A stretch of 64,000 bases of DNA from Fibrisoma montanum (GCF_003583365.1 NZ_QXED01000002.1:868001-932000); one strand, 5' to 3'. Positions 34,635 through 43,523 are shown, counted from the first letter of the stretch. Notes: a model not told the origin generated them from the sequence alone. Program-made: numbers and translations.

Positions 34635-34744
34635 CGTAAGGCCCGTGGAGTAAACGTGTACCGTAATGAATGCCAGGTATGCGGGATAAATTCATCCTGC
34701 CTGGGACTACATCACCCGGCTGACACGTTGACCATACCGTACGT

Positions 34745-34787
34745 AACGCCTTCTGTTCCTGGACGTAGCCGGGCAGAAGGCGTTTTG
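34745..34787 (+). terminator. Terminator downstream of the phosphatase gene
   Basis: AACGCCTTCTG (34745-34755) pairs with CAGAAGGCGTT (34774-34784), followed by TTGGTTT. An additional imperfect stem (CCAGG/CCTGG) lies upstream at 34672-34703. Confidence 0.65.
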
Positions 34788-34911
34788 GTTTGATTCGGCT
34801 GCTGATATTTTCAACAGGTCCGGAATGAAAACTGGCCAGAAAAGACGAATTACCAGGGAGATTCAGCAAAGCGGTATAATCCGCTTCTATCTACACCAAG
34901 CCATCAGACTC

Positions 34912-36021
34912 ATGCGTTCTACGTTATTCATCGCCCTGGCGACGGTCGGTTTTTTATGGAACTGCCGTCCGACTGCCCAACAACCCACTCCCGAAACATC
35001 CGCTCCCGACTCCTGGCGTCAACTGGCCGACGTTCCGGCCGGGAAACCGCTGCTGATGGCAGCACTGAACGGCAAAATCTACATTGGAACGAGTGCCAAT
35101 ACGGAGGTATCAAAGCAGGATATACTTGCAAAACTCTGGGAGTTTGATCCTGCCGACCGGCGGCTAACTGCCAGACAGGACTTTACGGGCCAGCCCGTCC
35201 GTGACTTTACTTACTTCACGCAGGGCGGCAAACTGTTCGTAGGTCTGGGGCAGGGCGATGGTACGTCAGGGTTGATCTATGGCTATTCCCCGGATTTCTT
35301 TGCGTACGATCCGCAGCAGAACGCGTGGCAAAATATAGCTTCGGTGCAGAAAAGTGGCGTCCCGAACGTGCTGATTGGCGCCAGGGCCAACGGCCTGAAT
35401 TTCCGCGACCGGGGGCTGGTACTGCACGGTACGTATAAAGCGAATACGCCTACTACGTTCGAAAACAGCGGTGGAGCCACTTACAGGCCGGCCGACGGCT
35501 GGAAGCCGGTTACCGAAAAACTGTTCGGAACAACGCCCTACCCAACTGAACCGGCGAGCCTGGTTCAGTATAACCAGGCATACGTAGAAACAACCCACTG
35601 GGGTGGTTTTGCCTGTACGCTTAACGACCGGATTTATATTGGTGGCGGTAGTCTGCCGTCGCCCTCTCGTTGGGGTGGCTATCAACCCAGTCAGGATTAT
35701 ACAACGTACCTGGGCAGCCGGATCATGTGGGAGTATACCGTACCGGAACCTGACGCGCCGACCGGCCTGACGATGGTGCTGAACGCCAGACTTGAAACCC
35801 CTTCCGGCGATTATAACCTGTCGGGCAGCCGCGAAAGCTTTGCGTTGAAGAATAAGCTCTACATCATAACCCTGGCGGGCGACGTACTGACGTTCGACGG
35901 GGCTACCAAACGCTGGGATAAGCTGACCAACCTGCCGGGACCTGTGCTGGCCGGCGTGGCGCTGGGCGAAAAAGCGTATTTTCTGACGGCCAACGCTATA
36001 GTTGACTATACCCCAAAGTGA
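34912..36021 (+). CDS. Lipoprotein with Kelch-like beta-propeller
   Basis: From the ATG at 34912 the protein has a signal sequence ending near FLWNC, a lipobox-like site with an unusual Asn before the Cys. The mature part repeats beta-propeller blades (WRQLADVPAGKPLLMAALNG, LWEFDPADRRLTARQDFT, KLYIITLAGDVLTFDGATKR), in the manner of Kelch or galactose-oxidase-like propellers. No catalytic residue is apparent. The first ATG at 34825 would put 29 residues before the signal segment, so it is less likely. It is downstream of the TonB/phosphatase pair, which is the only clue to function. Confidence 0.75.
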   Translation: MRSTLFIALATVGFLWNCRPTAQQPTPETSAPDSWRQLADVPAGKPLLMAALNGKIYIGTSANTEVSKQDILAKLWEFDPADRRLTARQDFTGQPVRDFTYFTQGGKLFVGLGQGDGTSGLIYGYSPDFFAYDPQQNAWQNIASVQKSGVPNVLIGARANGLNFRDRGLVLHGTYKANTPTTFENSGGATYRPADGWKPVTEKLFGTTPYPTEPASLVQYNQAYVETTHWGGFACTLNDRIYIGGGSLPSPSRWGGYQPSQDYTTYLGSRIMWEYTVPEPDAPTGLTMVLNARLETPSGDYNLSGSRESFALKNKLYIITLAGDVLTFDGATKRWDKLTNLPGPVLAGVALGEKAYFLTANAIVDYTPK

Positions 36022-36089
36022 CCATTGGGTCAGGTAACGGATCGGTGACGCTCCGTTTGCTTTTACCGCCAGAATCGCCCTGGCCCTGA

Positions 36090-37757
36090 TTAATCGGCCG
36101 GAAGGTATACCGTCATGGTTGTGCCTTCACCTACCTGACTGTGAACGGCGATTGTTCCGCCATGATTCTCCGCCACCTTCTTACAGATCGCCAGTCCCAT
36201 ACCCGTCCCTTCGTACTGCCTTCGGTTGTGGAGCCGCTGAAAGAGCTGAAAGATTCGTTCGCTGTATTTTTCGTCCAGTCCGATGCCGTTGTCCGCCACG
36301 ACCAGTGCGTAGTAGGGCCGATGGTTGTGCAACGAAACGGTGGTGGGTAGCTGACCGGCCGAAACCATCGTTGACAGTACCTTGATGGCGGGTAACCGGT
36401 CGGTATGGGCAAATTTAAGGGCGTTCGACAGCAGGTTCTGGAACAACTGCCGGAGTTGAAGCGGATCGCCGGGCAAGGTTGGCAGCGGCTCTATACTGAT
36501 GCTGGCCTGTTTATCGGAGATAGTAACTTCCAGGTCGCTCAGGACATCGGTCAGGATCTGGTTCAGATCAAGAGGGCGCAGGCTCTGGGGGCGGGTAGTC
36601 AGGCGGGAAAACGTCAGCAGATCTTTGACCAGATGCTGCATTCGGTTCGCCGAATTCTGCATCCGGTGCAGCACGTCGGCGCCCGATGCGTCGAGCTGGG
36701 TACTGTACTGAGCCAGCAGCACATCGCCGAATGCCTGGATTTTCCGCAGAGGCTCCTGCAGATCGTGCGACGCAATGTAAGCAAACTGGCTTAATTCCGT
36801 ATTACTGCGGTTCAGTTCGCGGATACTCGATTCCAGTTCGCGCTGGTACTTCTCCAGTTGCTGTTTGGCATATTTCAGCTCTTTGTTGTCGGATAGGGTT
36901 TGCTCGATGAGTTTTTGGGCGTGGATGTTTACGATAATGCCCGTCCATTGGGGTTCGTGCGTTGCCGTATCCGTTGTTACCCAGACCATGTGCCACAGGT
37001 AGTCGTCGGTAGTGGCTTCCTTCAGCCGCAGTTCATACTGAAACGGCCGGCCGGCCGGTGTGGCCGCTGCCCAGACCGCCCGAACCCGGTCAAAATCGTC
37101 TTCATGGGTGATGGACTGCCACTTCGTCTGGTTCAGGGTTTTGATGGACTGACCGGTATAATGGATCAACCGCTCATTGGCATACGTCAGTCTGCCGTCG
37201 ACATCCGCGGTGAAAATCATCACCGGCAACGAATCCGTGAGCGACCGGTAATGTTGCTCACTTTCGCGAAGCCGTTCCGATAACTCCAGGAGCTGCGCAT
37301 TTTTCCGCTTGATCTCGTCGTAGGGAGACACGGGCGGCTCGCTCACAAACTGTTTACTCCATTGCTCGGCCCGTGCCGAACTGATCTTGCGGTTGTTGTG
37401 CAGATGGCAGCGCAGCGTGATCTGCGACCCTTTGGCGGTGTCCGTAATGAGCAAATCGTTAACGAGCCGACGCGCGTATTCAAAGGCTTCGTCGTCGTGA
37501 TTGCTGATGAAAAAGCGGCCCCTGGCAATCTGGGCCACCAGGCTCTGAACCGATTCGTTACTATCGGTAATGTATAGCGTCAGGCAGGCGTCCAGACCGC
37601 GCTCAATGGCGTAGCGGGATACTTCAGAAACTGCGGTAGCAAACGTAGTCTGGGCCGCCAGCGACAATCCGGCCAGTTCGGCCAGTCTCATACTGCGTTT
37701 ATTCGCCAGAATGAGGTCCATTTCATTGTGAAGCGTGACGCTGGCTATTTCGTGCAT
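36090..37757 (-). CDS. PAS-domain sensor histidine kinase with a degenerate RsbT-like N-terminal domain
   Basis: The 555-residue last gene of the stressosome operon has three parts. Residues 1-130 resemble the N-terminal half of RsbT (ASVTLHNEMDLILANKRSMR), but the RsbT N-box ELARN is replaced by EVSRY, so ATP binding there is probably lost. Residues 168-290 form a PAS fold (LPVMIFTADVDGRLTYANER). The kinase core follows: H-box FAYIASHDLQEPL, N-box LLSNALKFAH, G1 DNGIGL, G2 GTGMGLAICK. No transmembrane segment is seen, so it is cytosolic. It could receive the signal from RsbT directly; no response regulator gene lies in the window. Confidence 0.9.
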   Translation of the reverse strand: MHEIASVTLHNEMDLILANKRSMRLAELAGLSLAAQTTFATAVSEVSRYAIERGLDACLTLYITDSNESVQSLVAQIARGRFFISNHDDEAFEYARRLVNDLLITDTAKGSQITLRCHLHNNRKISSARAEQWSKQFVSEPPVSPYDEIKRKNAQLLELSERLRESEQHYRSLTDSLPVMIFTADVDGRLTYANERLIHYTGQSIKTLNQTKWQSITHEDDFDRVRAVWAAATPAGRPFQYELRLKEATTDDYLWHMVWVTTDTATHEPQWTGIIVNIHAQKLIEQTLSDNKELKYAKQQLEKYQRELESSIRELNRSNTELSQFAYIASHDLQEPLRKIQAFGDVLLAQYSTQLDASGADVLHRMQNSANRMQHLVKDLLTFSRLTTRPQSLRPLDLNQILTDVLSDLEVTISDKQASISIEPLPTLPGDPLQLRQLFQNLLSNALKFAHTDRLPAIKVLSTMVSAGQLPTTVSLHNHRPYYALVVADNGIGLDEKYSERIFQLFQRLHNRRQYEGTGMGLAICKKVAENHGGTIAVHSQVGEGTTMTVYLPAD

Positions 37758-37758
37758 A

Positions 37759-38784
37759 TCAGGGGGTGAGCCGACCGACCACTATCGATACATCATCGGT
37801 CTGTCGGGCGTTATCTTTATAAATGGCTGCTGCCAGTATGGTCAAATCGTACTTGAAAATATACGGATATTTGGTGGCATCCCACCGCGACTGAATACCG
37901 TCGGAGCACATAACTATCGTCTGACCCCATTCGGCCGGAATGGTCTCATCGTGCAACGTAGGCATCACCGTTCCGATGATGCCACTGTAGGGCAGATGGC
38001 TTTTCTGGACCACGGTGGCTTGTAGCAATCGGGTCATGATGTTGCCAACCCCGCACCAGAGCCATTGCTGCTGTCGGTGGTCGTATACGACCACCGACCC
38101 CACCAGGCCCCGCGTTTTACGAACGCCTTCGTGAATCAGCTCAATCAACCGGGCCGGGCTGCGCAACCGCGTATTGGGCAGCGTACCGATGGCTTGCGTC
38201 ACAGCCTCATGAGCCGCCGGACCATGACCTAATCCATCGCCCAGAAACAGGGTACCATAATCCGGTGTGATGCTTACCCGGCAACCGTCGCCACAAACCG
38301 TTTCGCCGGGCTTAGCGACCAGGACTGAACGGACCGTCAGCGGAAAAGCCGGATTATCACTTCTGGAATGAGTCACTGGATTGTCATAGAGTCGGGCGAG
38401 TAAAATGGTCCCCCAGTCGAGTAGTGAATACAGTTGAAAAAAATCGGCTAACCGCTGAATCGCTCCCAGGCCATGACCCAGGGTTTTGGTGGTTGAAACG
38501 CCGTCTTTCTGCATGTTTTCAGGATCGGCAATGCCAGGTCCGTTGTCAATACTAATCAACTCAATCCCGCGGGTATTGTTCTCCTGAAACAGCCGGACCA
38601 GGACTTCGCCCGTTTTGGCGTGCTTGAGCAAATTCGACGTCATCTCTAACACAATGATGTCTAACTCGCTCAGCCGGCGCGCACTGAATCCGGCTTCCTT
38701 GGCCAGATAATGCACTTCCCGTTTGACAAAAGCCTGGTAGCTACGATCCGACACCGTAAAGCGAAAATGGGGCGCATTAGTCAT
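37759..38784 (-). CDS. RsbT-like kinase domain fused to an RsbX/SpoIIE-type phosphatase
   Basis: The first 135 residues form a GHKL kinase domain (EMTSNLLKHA, DNGPGI, GHGLGAI). Residues 150-341 form a PP2C-type (RsbX/SpoIIE) phosphatase with metal-binding acidic residues in VCGDGCRV, FLGDGLGHG and CSDGIQSRW. In the known stressosome RsbX dephosphorylates RsbR and RsbS to reset the complex; here the phosphatase comes with its own kinase-like part. Its start overlaps the stop of the RsbT gene by four bases (ATGA), and the histidine kinase begins one base after its stop. Confidence 0.92.
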   Translation of the reverse strand: MTNAPHFRFTVSDRSYQAFVKREVHYLAKEAGFSARRLSELDIIVLEMTSNLLKHAKTGEVLVRLFQENNTRGIELISIDNGPGIADPENMQKDGVSTTKTLGHGLGAIQRLADFFQLYSLLDWGTILLARLYDNPVTHSRSDNPAFPLTVRSVLVAKPGETVCGDGCRVSITPDYGTLFLGDGLGHGPAAHEAVTQAIGTLPNTRLRSPARLIELIHEGVRKTRGLVGSVVVYDHRQQQWLWCGVGNIMTRLLQATVVQKSHLPYSGIIGTVMPTLHDETIPAEWGQTIVMCSDGIQSRWDATKYPYIFKYDLTILAAAIYKDNARQTDDVSIVVGRLTP

Positions 38785-39194
38785 AATTTCCAGGTGATTA
38801 CCGTAACGGTCGTGCCTTTGCCCACCGTACTGATTATCGCAAACTCGTTGACGAGTCGCCGGGCACCCGGCAATCCAAGACCGAGGCTTTGGGGGTTAGT
38901 CGTGTAGCCGTCCTGCATGGCCAGGTCAACATCGGGAATGCCTGGTCCGTGATCGATGAACGTTAGTCGAATCCCGACTTTTGTTCCCTGGCTGATCTGT
39001 TCAAGATAGGAAACGCCCTCATTTGCGTAGAAGAGCATATTACGGGCCAGTTCGCTGGCGGCCGTCATCAATTTTGTCTGGCTAACGGTGCCTAATCCAG
39101 TGTCTGCCGCAACCGCTTTGATGCGGTGCAGGAGCCGGGCTACATCCTGTTCGGTACGAATGCTGGCTGTTTCACTACTGGAAATAATAATCAT
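38781..39194 (-). CDS. rsbT: RsbT-like serine kinase
   Basis: The 137-residue GHKL-type serine/threonine kinase phosphorylates RsbS and RsbR in stressosomes. Motifs are the N-box ELARNMLFYA, G1 DHGPGIPD, and G2 LGLGLPGARRLVNEF. Its length equals that of RsbT. The start ATG at 39194 (MIIISSSETAS) overlaps the end of the rsbS gene by 20 bases, which suggests translational coupling; the frame upstream of that ATG is rsbS sequence in another register. The release target in this organism is likely a downstream partner such as the histidine kinase in the same operon. Confidence 0.93.
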   Translation of the reverse strand: MIIISSSETASIRTEQDVARLLHRIKAVAADTGLGTVSQTKLMTAASELARNMLFYANEGVSYLEQISQGTKVGIRLTFIDHGPGIPDVDLAMQDGYTTNPQSLGLGLPGARRLVNEFAIISTVGKGTTVTVITWKL

Positions 39195-39570
39195 CGTCTG
39201 TCTCCTCGTCGTCAGGGGGGATGGTTGCTCGTAGCTTTTCAATCCCCTTTTCAACGTTGAGGGCAGTATGAATACCTTTTAACGGTAAACCCAGTTCAAT
39301 CAGCGTAATAGCAACGGCCGGTTGCATACCGACCACCACCGTTTGGGCATCCAGAATCCGCGACATCCCCGCGATGTTGCCCAGGATCCGGCCCATGAAC
39401 GAATCGACGATGGAAACCGCCGAAATATCAATCAGCACACCTCTGGCACCGGTTTTATGCACCGTTTCGATCAGATCGGCTTCCAGGTTTAAGGCCAGCC
39501 GGTCGTAGAGGTCGACCTGAATGGTTACCAGCAGGAAGGGGCCCATCCGTAGAATAGGAATTTTTTCCAT
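39175..39570 (-). CDS. rsbS: RsbS-like STAS-domain scaffold protein
   Basis: The 131-residue single STAS domain contains the phosphoacceptor S57 in LIDISAVSIVDSFMG, matching the Ser59 region of Bacillus subtilis RsbS from memory. An acidic tail (IPPDDEETDDDYYFQ) extends past the domain. In stressosomes RsbS and RsbR build the core of the particle and hold RsbT until stress. It starts 11 bases after the RsbR stop. Confidence 0.93.
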   Translation of the reverse strand: MEKIPILRMGPFLLVTIQVDLYDRLALNLEADLIETVHKTGARGVLIDISAVSIVDSFMGRILGNIAGMSRILDAQTVVVGMQPAVAITLIELGLPLKGIHTALNVEKGIEKLRATIPPDDEETDDDYYFQ

Positions 39571-39581
39571 GGAGCCGTTAA

Positions 39582-40448
39582 TTACGCTGACCGGAGGTCT
39601 CTGTCCTGTTTACGCACGACGAGCCGAAGCATACCGAAGGCATGCTGGAGTGCTTTGGCCAGCGACGCTTTCGTGACAATATTCGAGAGGTCGATCCCGA
39701 GGTGAATAACAATCTGAGCGATTTCGGGCCGGATGCCACTGATAATGCATTCGGCGCCCATCAGCCGCGTGGCGCTGACGGTCTTGATCAGGTGCTGAGC
39801 TACCCGCGTATCAACCGTCGGAACGCCGGATATATCCAGAATGGCGATGCTGCTGCCCGTTTCGACAATGGCCTGCAGGAGGTTCTCCATCACCACCTGC
39901 GTTCGGGCGCTATCGAGGGTACCGATCAGGGGCATGGCCACAATGCCGTCCCAAACCTGAATGACGGGCGTCGAAATGTCGGTGATCTCGCTGGTCTGGC
40001 GACTGATTATATCCTCACGACCTTTAATGTAGGTCTCAAACGTAGATACGGAAAAGTTGTCGATTAGCTTACTGATTTTCATCGTGAGGTCGTGTAGCCG
40101 CACCGGGTCATCGGCTAACTCGCTCTGCAAAACGTCGAGCAGGGTGTCCTTCAGACTCAGTACGAACATGCCCGTTTCGCGGGGGGTAAATCCCTGCCGG
40201 GCGCGGGAGATGGAAATGCCCGCTAAAAGATCACTCAGGTTTTGAAAATCAGTTGATTGTGGATTGGTTATGTTTTTTTCGCTGAGTACATCCGTAAGTG
40301 CGTCTATTACTTCTTCCGACTGCGCCCGTAGTTCGTCGCTGCTCATGAGGTCGTCGCGCAGATCGCTGCTGGCCAGTTGGTTTTGTATCCATTGTTCAAG
40401 CAGGCGCTTTTTCTGGCGTCGCAGCAAATCTGAAAGGTAGTGTTCCAT
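39582..40448 (-). CDS. rsbR: RsbR-like stressosome protein
   Basis: The 288-residue protein has an N-terminal helical RsbRD-type domain (residues 1-150, MEHYLSDLLRRQKKRLLEQW) and a C-terminal STAS domain. Phosphorylation sites can be placed by spacing: S180 in GTLDS and T214 in TVDT correspond to Thr171 and Thr205 of B. subtilis RsbRA (residue correspondence from memory). No globin or other known sensor fold is evident in the N-terminal part. It is the first gene of the operon, followed by rsbS, rsbT, the RsbT-RsbX fusion and a histidine kinase. Confidence 0.92.
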   Translation of the reverse strand: MEHYLSDLLRRQKKRLLEQWIQNQLASSDLRDDLMSSDELRAQSEEVIDALTDVLSEKNITNPQSTDFQNLSDLLAGISISRARQGFTPRETGMFVLSLKDTLLDVLQSELADDPVRLHDLTMKISKLIDNFSVSTFETYIKGREDIISRQTSEITDISTPVIQVWDGIVAMPLIGTLDSARTQVVMENLLQAIVETGSSIAILDISGVPTVDTRVAQHLIKTVSATRLMGAECIISGIRPEIAQIVIHLGIDLSNIVTKASLAKALQHAFGMLRLVVRKQDRDLRSA

Positions 40449-40807
40449 GAAGTTCCTTACTGAGCAAAAAATGTGAATGCAGCGTTAATTACGCAATTTC
40501 GACGGTAGACGGCTGGTATCGTTTACGAAGTTATTCCGAAAGATAAGGGTTTTGCCGTAAAGCCATTACTATAGATAGATGATATACTATAAAAACAGCA
40601 TAAGTTAATCTACCAACCCCGGCTGGCTTTATCAGGCCGGCCAGCCTGCCGTAATCCGGAGCGTCCGGTATCGCGCCAAGGCACCGGGCTTTTTAATTCA
40701 GCCCTGCCGTGTAATCACAGCCGCCGTAGTGCATCGGTCGGGTTGATCGGCGGAGAACAATCCTTCTCGGCACTACGTTATCAAGCCGTACGTAGTAGTA
40801 GATACAC
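40449..40807. other. Intergenic region upstream of the stressosome operon
   Basis: 359 bases without a convincing reading frame. It must hold the promoter of the minus-strand stressosome operon and of the plus-strand DUF2905 gene. A GGCTGGC/GCCAGCC hairpin lies at about 40620-40646, and a TATCTTTC element on the minus strand (about 40541-40548) partly matches the -7 consensus. No operator-like palindrome was seen. Confidence 0.5.
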
Positions 40808-41038
40808 ATGACGCCAACTGTCGGCAAAGTTATCATCCTGATTGGGGCCGCTATTCTGCTTGTCGGGGTGGTGGTGTACGTCTTCGGAGACAAGTTAAAC
40901 TGGCTGGGCCGCTTGCCGGGCGACATCCGGATTGTCGGCAAAAACGGCGGAGGATTTTATTTCCCTATCGTAACCTGCATCGTCGTGAGCATCGTCTTGA
41001 ACCTGCTCATTGTCCTGATCCGGAAGTTTTTTGGTTAG
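40808..41038 (+). CDS. DUF2905 family small membrane protein
   Basis: The 76-residue protein has two hydrophobic helices, VIILIGAAILLVGVVVYVF (8-26) and FPIVTCIVVSIVLNLLIVLI. Between them is the family signature KLNWLGRLPGDIRIVGKNGGGFYFP. The sequence matches DUF2905 closely; function unknown, but the family is widespread and located in the inner membrane. Its 3' end overlaps the end of the convergent 525-residue gene by 32 bases. Confidence 0.9.
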   Translation: MTPTVGKVIILIGAAILLVGVVVYVFGDKLNWLGRLPGDIRIVGKNGGGFYFPIVTCIVVSIVLNLLIVLIRKFFG

Positions 41039-42584
41039 CCGATTCGCCTGAGTTGGCGGGTGCCGACTGCGGGTTGTAGGTCAGCTTGTTGATGTAAAAC
41101 ACTTCGCGCTGACTGGTGAGGTTTCGTTCGGCCGCGATCTTCTGAAAGCCGCACGCCAGAAAATGCCGGTCGTACCAGGCCGAGAGGTTGTCCTGGGCCG
41201 AAAACGTTACTTTTTCCTGTTCGGAGTTGGTTTGCAGCTTGTAGTTCTCGACCTCCTTCAGCACCTTGCTGCCCTGGATGACTTCCGTATTGATTTCGCC
41301 TTCGTTGGGGTAAGCCAGTACCATGTGATCGCCCTGCAGCGATACCTGCACCATTTCGGCCAGGTCGGGGCTTGTCAGTTCCTTGATGGGCAGGCAGTTG
41401 TCCCACAGCAGTTTACCGCGCTTGTCGAAGCCGCAGATAAAGGCGTGGGTGTATCGAAACCCTTCAACGTACCGGCTGTTCGGTCGCAAGACCCCGCCGT
41501 TCAGGCTGGCACCGCTGTATTGTGGGTAGTACACCTCGGCCACGAGTGTCAACCCCTCGGGGGTCGGTTTCAGGTCGTGAACGAGCAGCCGGTAGCGAAA
41601 TTTAAAATCTTTGCCTTCTTCTTTTTTCTTGAGCACCCGCGCCAGCATTTTCTGCTGCCGCCGGGGTTTGAGGTAATTGAAGAAGTTTTTCAACTGCGAA
41701 AACTCGATGTACTGGATGTCCTCTCCCGCCGACTCCGATACGTCGGTGCGACCGGGATCGTTGTGGCGGATGCGGGTAACGTAGATACCCTGGGAATAGG
41801 GGGTGCAGTCGGTAGAATAATTGCCGACCAGCAGGGATTCGTGCTCGTCGACCGGTAGTAACTTACCCGAGATCAGGCTGTTTTTAGCGTCGTCAAACTT
41901 CAGCGTCCGCAACAGCTTGCCGTCGTAGGAGAAGGTCCGGACCGAGAACTGGCACCCGCGCCGGAGTGTATGAACCAGTACGTGCACTTCATGCCGGCTC
42001 TCGTCGACCTCCAGGCTGTTGATCTCCATGTGGTTGACGTACAGGCTGGGCAGCACTTTCGTTGAGCGGTCGAAGAACGAGAACGACATGACCAGCGGGC
42101 GGTTGTGGTGGTAGCCGCCGACGTAAGCCTGATTGCCCAGGACTCTGAAATGCCGAATGTCAAAGGGTTCGATCAGATTGCCTTCGAAGGTTTCGGTCGT
42201 ACCGTCGTCGAGGTTCAGCCGCATGAATTGAAAATGATCTGAATCCGGCTCCCGAAACAGATGATACTGGTATTGGTCGTTGTGGAACGACTGGATAGGG
42301 CGATACCGGCTGTCCTGCTTAAACTCCGTTTGCCAGACGGGCTTGAGGTTCGTGTCGTATTTCTGAAAGCGGAAATGCGCCGGAGTATTGTCGTAGAAGG
42401 CACCCGTACGGATCGTAACCAGCACCCCTCGTTCGGCCAGGGGCGTTACGTCGAAGGCTTCTTCTTCGTTCGGATCGGAGGCCAGTTCCAGCCGGAGGGA
42501 ATGAGCCAGTTGCGCCTGAACCGGATTGACGACCCCCAGCCACAGCACCAACAACCAGCCAATATGACGACAACCTGTTATCAT
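41007..42584 (-). CDS. Secreted or periplasmic protein of unknown function, 525 residues
   Basis: The signal peptide is residues 1-25 (HIGWLLVLWLGVVNPVQAQ). The remaining 500 residues contain beta-strand-rich blocks with a repeated pattern (GAFYDNTPAHFRFQKYD, LKPVWQTEFKQD, GKLLWDNCLP), which suggests a propeller-like structure. There is no recognised catalytic motif. I know of no specific family. It converges on the DUF2905 gene (32-base overlap) and is preceded on its strand by a sugar isomerase-like gene after a word-repeat hairpin. Confidence 0.75.
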   Translation of the reverse strand: MITGCRHIGWLLVLWLGVVNPVQAQLAHSLRLELASDPNEEEAFDVTPLAERGVLVTIRTGAFYDNTPAHFRFQKYDTNLKPVWQTEFKQDSRYRPIQSFHNDQYQYHLFREPDSDHFQFMRLNLDDGTTETFEGNLIEPFDIRHFRVLGNQAYVGGYHHNRPLVMSFSFFDRSTKVLPSLYVNHMEINSLEVDESRHEVHVLVHTLRRGCQFSVRTFSYDGKLLRTLKFDDAKNSLISGKLLPVDEHESLLVGNYSTDCTPYSQGIYVTRIRHNDPGRTDVSESAGEDIQYIEFSQLKNFFNYLKPRRQQKMLARVLKKKEEGKDFKFRYRLLVHDLKPTPEGLTLVAEVYYPQYSGASLNGGVLRPNSRYVEGFRYTHAFICGFDKRGKLLWDNCLPIKELTSPDLAEMVQVSLQGDHMVLAYPNEGEINTEVIQGSKVLKEVENYKLQTNSEQEKVTFSAQDNLSAWYDRHFLACGFQKIAAERNLTSQREVFYINKLTYNPQSAPANSGESANQKTSGSGQ

Positions 42585-42607
42585 TAGTCAAAAATAATAA
42601 AAAAACC

Positions 42608-42725
42608 GTAGGGTGAGGGAAAAGGGCGGTGGGCAGGGGGCAAGGGGCGCGGAGCAGGGGGTAAAGGTGATAGACGTGTGTAAACCCTACGCTTCGCCCC
42701 AAGCCCCCTGCTCCTTGCCCTACGC
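42608..42725. repeat. GGGCAAGGAGCAGGGGGC word-repeat hairpin
   Basis: G-rich words GGGCAGGGGGCAAGGGGC and GGAGCAGGGGG (about 42628-42661) have complementary forms CCCCAAGCCCCCTGCTCC and TTGCCCTACGCCC at about 42697-42727. The right arm contains the stop codon of the 42720-43523 gene. Confidence 0.75.
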
Positions 42726-43523
42726 CCACCGTTTCTTTAGAAAATCTTTCATAAATACGTTTACATCCCACTGACTCGTAACGGGCTGCTGGGTATACGG
42801 TAGGGTGGGCAAATACCCTGCCGGACCAAATTCGCACGTAACGGTTACCGCAGCGGCCCCGGCTTTTTGCTGCCGGTCGCGGATCTGGTCCCACCAGCGG
42901 GCGTGGGTTTCAAGGGCGTTTTTCCACTCGGGAGCGCGGGGGTCGTTGACCTGCGGACCTTCCGGATGCCCGACGCGGCAGTGGATGTGGTCGCTGCGGT
43001 CGATAGCGCGGGTAACGTTATCGGCCTGGTCGTCGAGGTACGATTCCGCAACGTTGACCCAGTGCGAGTAGTCGGCTGTAAGTCGTAAATCCGGGAATTT
43101 GAGCAGGTAATGCTGAATGCCCGGGGCGCTGTAGGTAAACCGACCCCGGTGGGTTTCGTGCAAAATCCGGACGCCGGTCTGTTTCTGAACCTCCAGCGCC
43201 ACCTGGATCAGTTCGCCGTTCTGCTCGAAGGTAAAGTAGTCGCGGCCGGTATGCGAATTGATAAACAACGGCTTAAACGATGCGATGTGGAGCAGGTCGT
43301 CGCGAAAGGTTTGTTTATGTTCCGCAAAGGTTTTGCCGCTTCCGAAAGCCATCAGAATAACGCTGAGCCCGTTGTCGCGCATCACGTTGACGGCTTCCTG
43401 GCGTTTGTCGCGGCCGGCGGCAATTTCCATGCCGTCGTAACCGGCGGCTTTGACTCGTTTGGCAGCTTCAGGGTAGGAGTGGCTTTCCATGCCCCACATC
43501 GGGCAGAAGAATTTGGTCGTCAC
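42720..43523 (-). CDS. Sugar phosphate isomerase/epimerase-like TIM barrel
   Basis: The 267-residue protein belongs to the AP endonuclease 2/xylose isomerase-like TIM-barrel superfamily (hydroxypyruvate isomerase, inosose dehydratase and relatives). It begins KFFCPMWGMESHSYPEAAKR. Metal-binding residues are plausible in LHETHRGRFTYS (Glu and His), TADYSHW (Asp and His) and CEFGPAG (Glu). No precise substrate can be given. The stop codon and last residues lie inside a word-repeat hairpin. Confidence 0.85.
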   Translation of the reverse strand: MTTKFFCPMWGMESHSYPEAAKRVKAAGYDGMEIAAGRDKRQEAVNVMRDNGLSVILMAFGSGKTFAEHKQTFRDDLLHIASFKPLFINSHTGRDYFTFEQNGELIQVALEVQKQTGVRILHETHRGRFTYSAPGIQHYLLKFPDLRLTADYSHWVNVAESYLDDQADNVTRAIDRSDHIHCRVGHPEGPQVNDPRAPEWKNALETHARWWDQIRDRQQKAGAAAVTVTCEFGPAGYLPTLPYTQQPVTSQWDVNVFMKDFLKKRWA

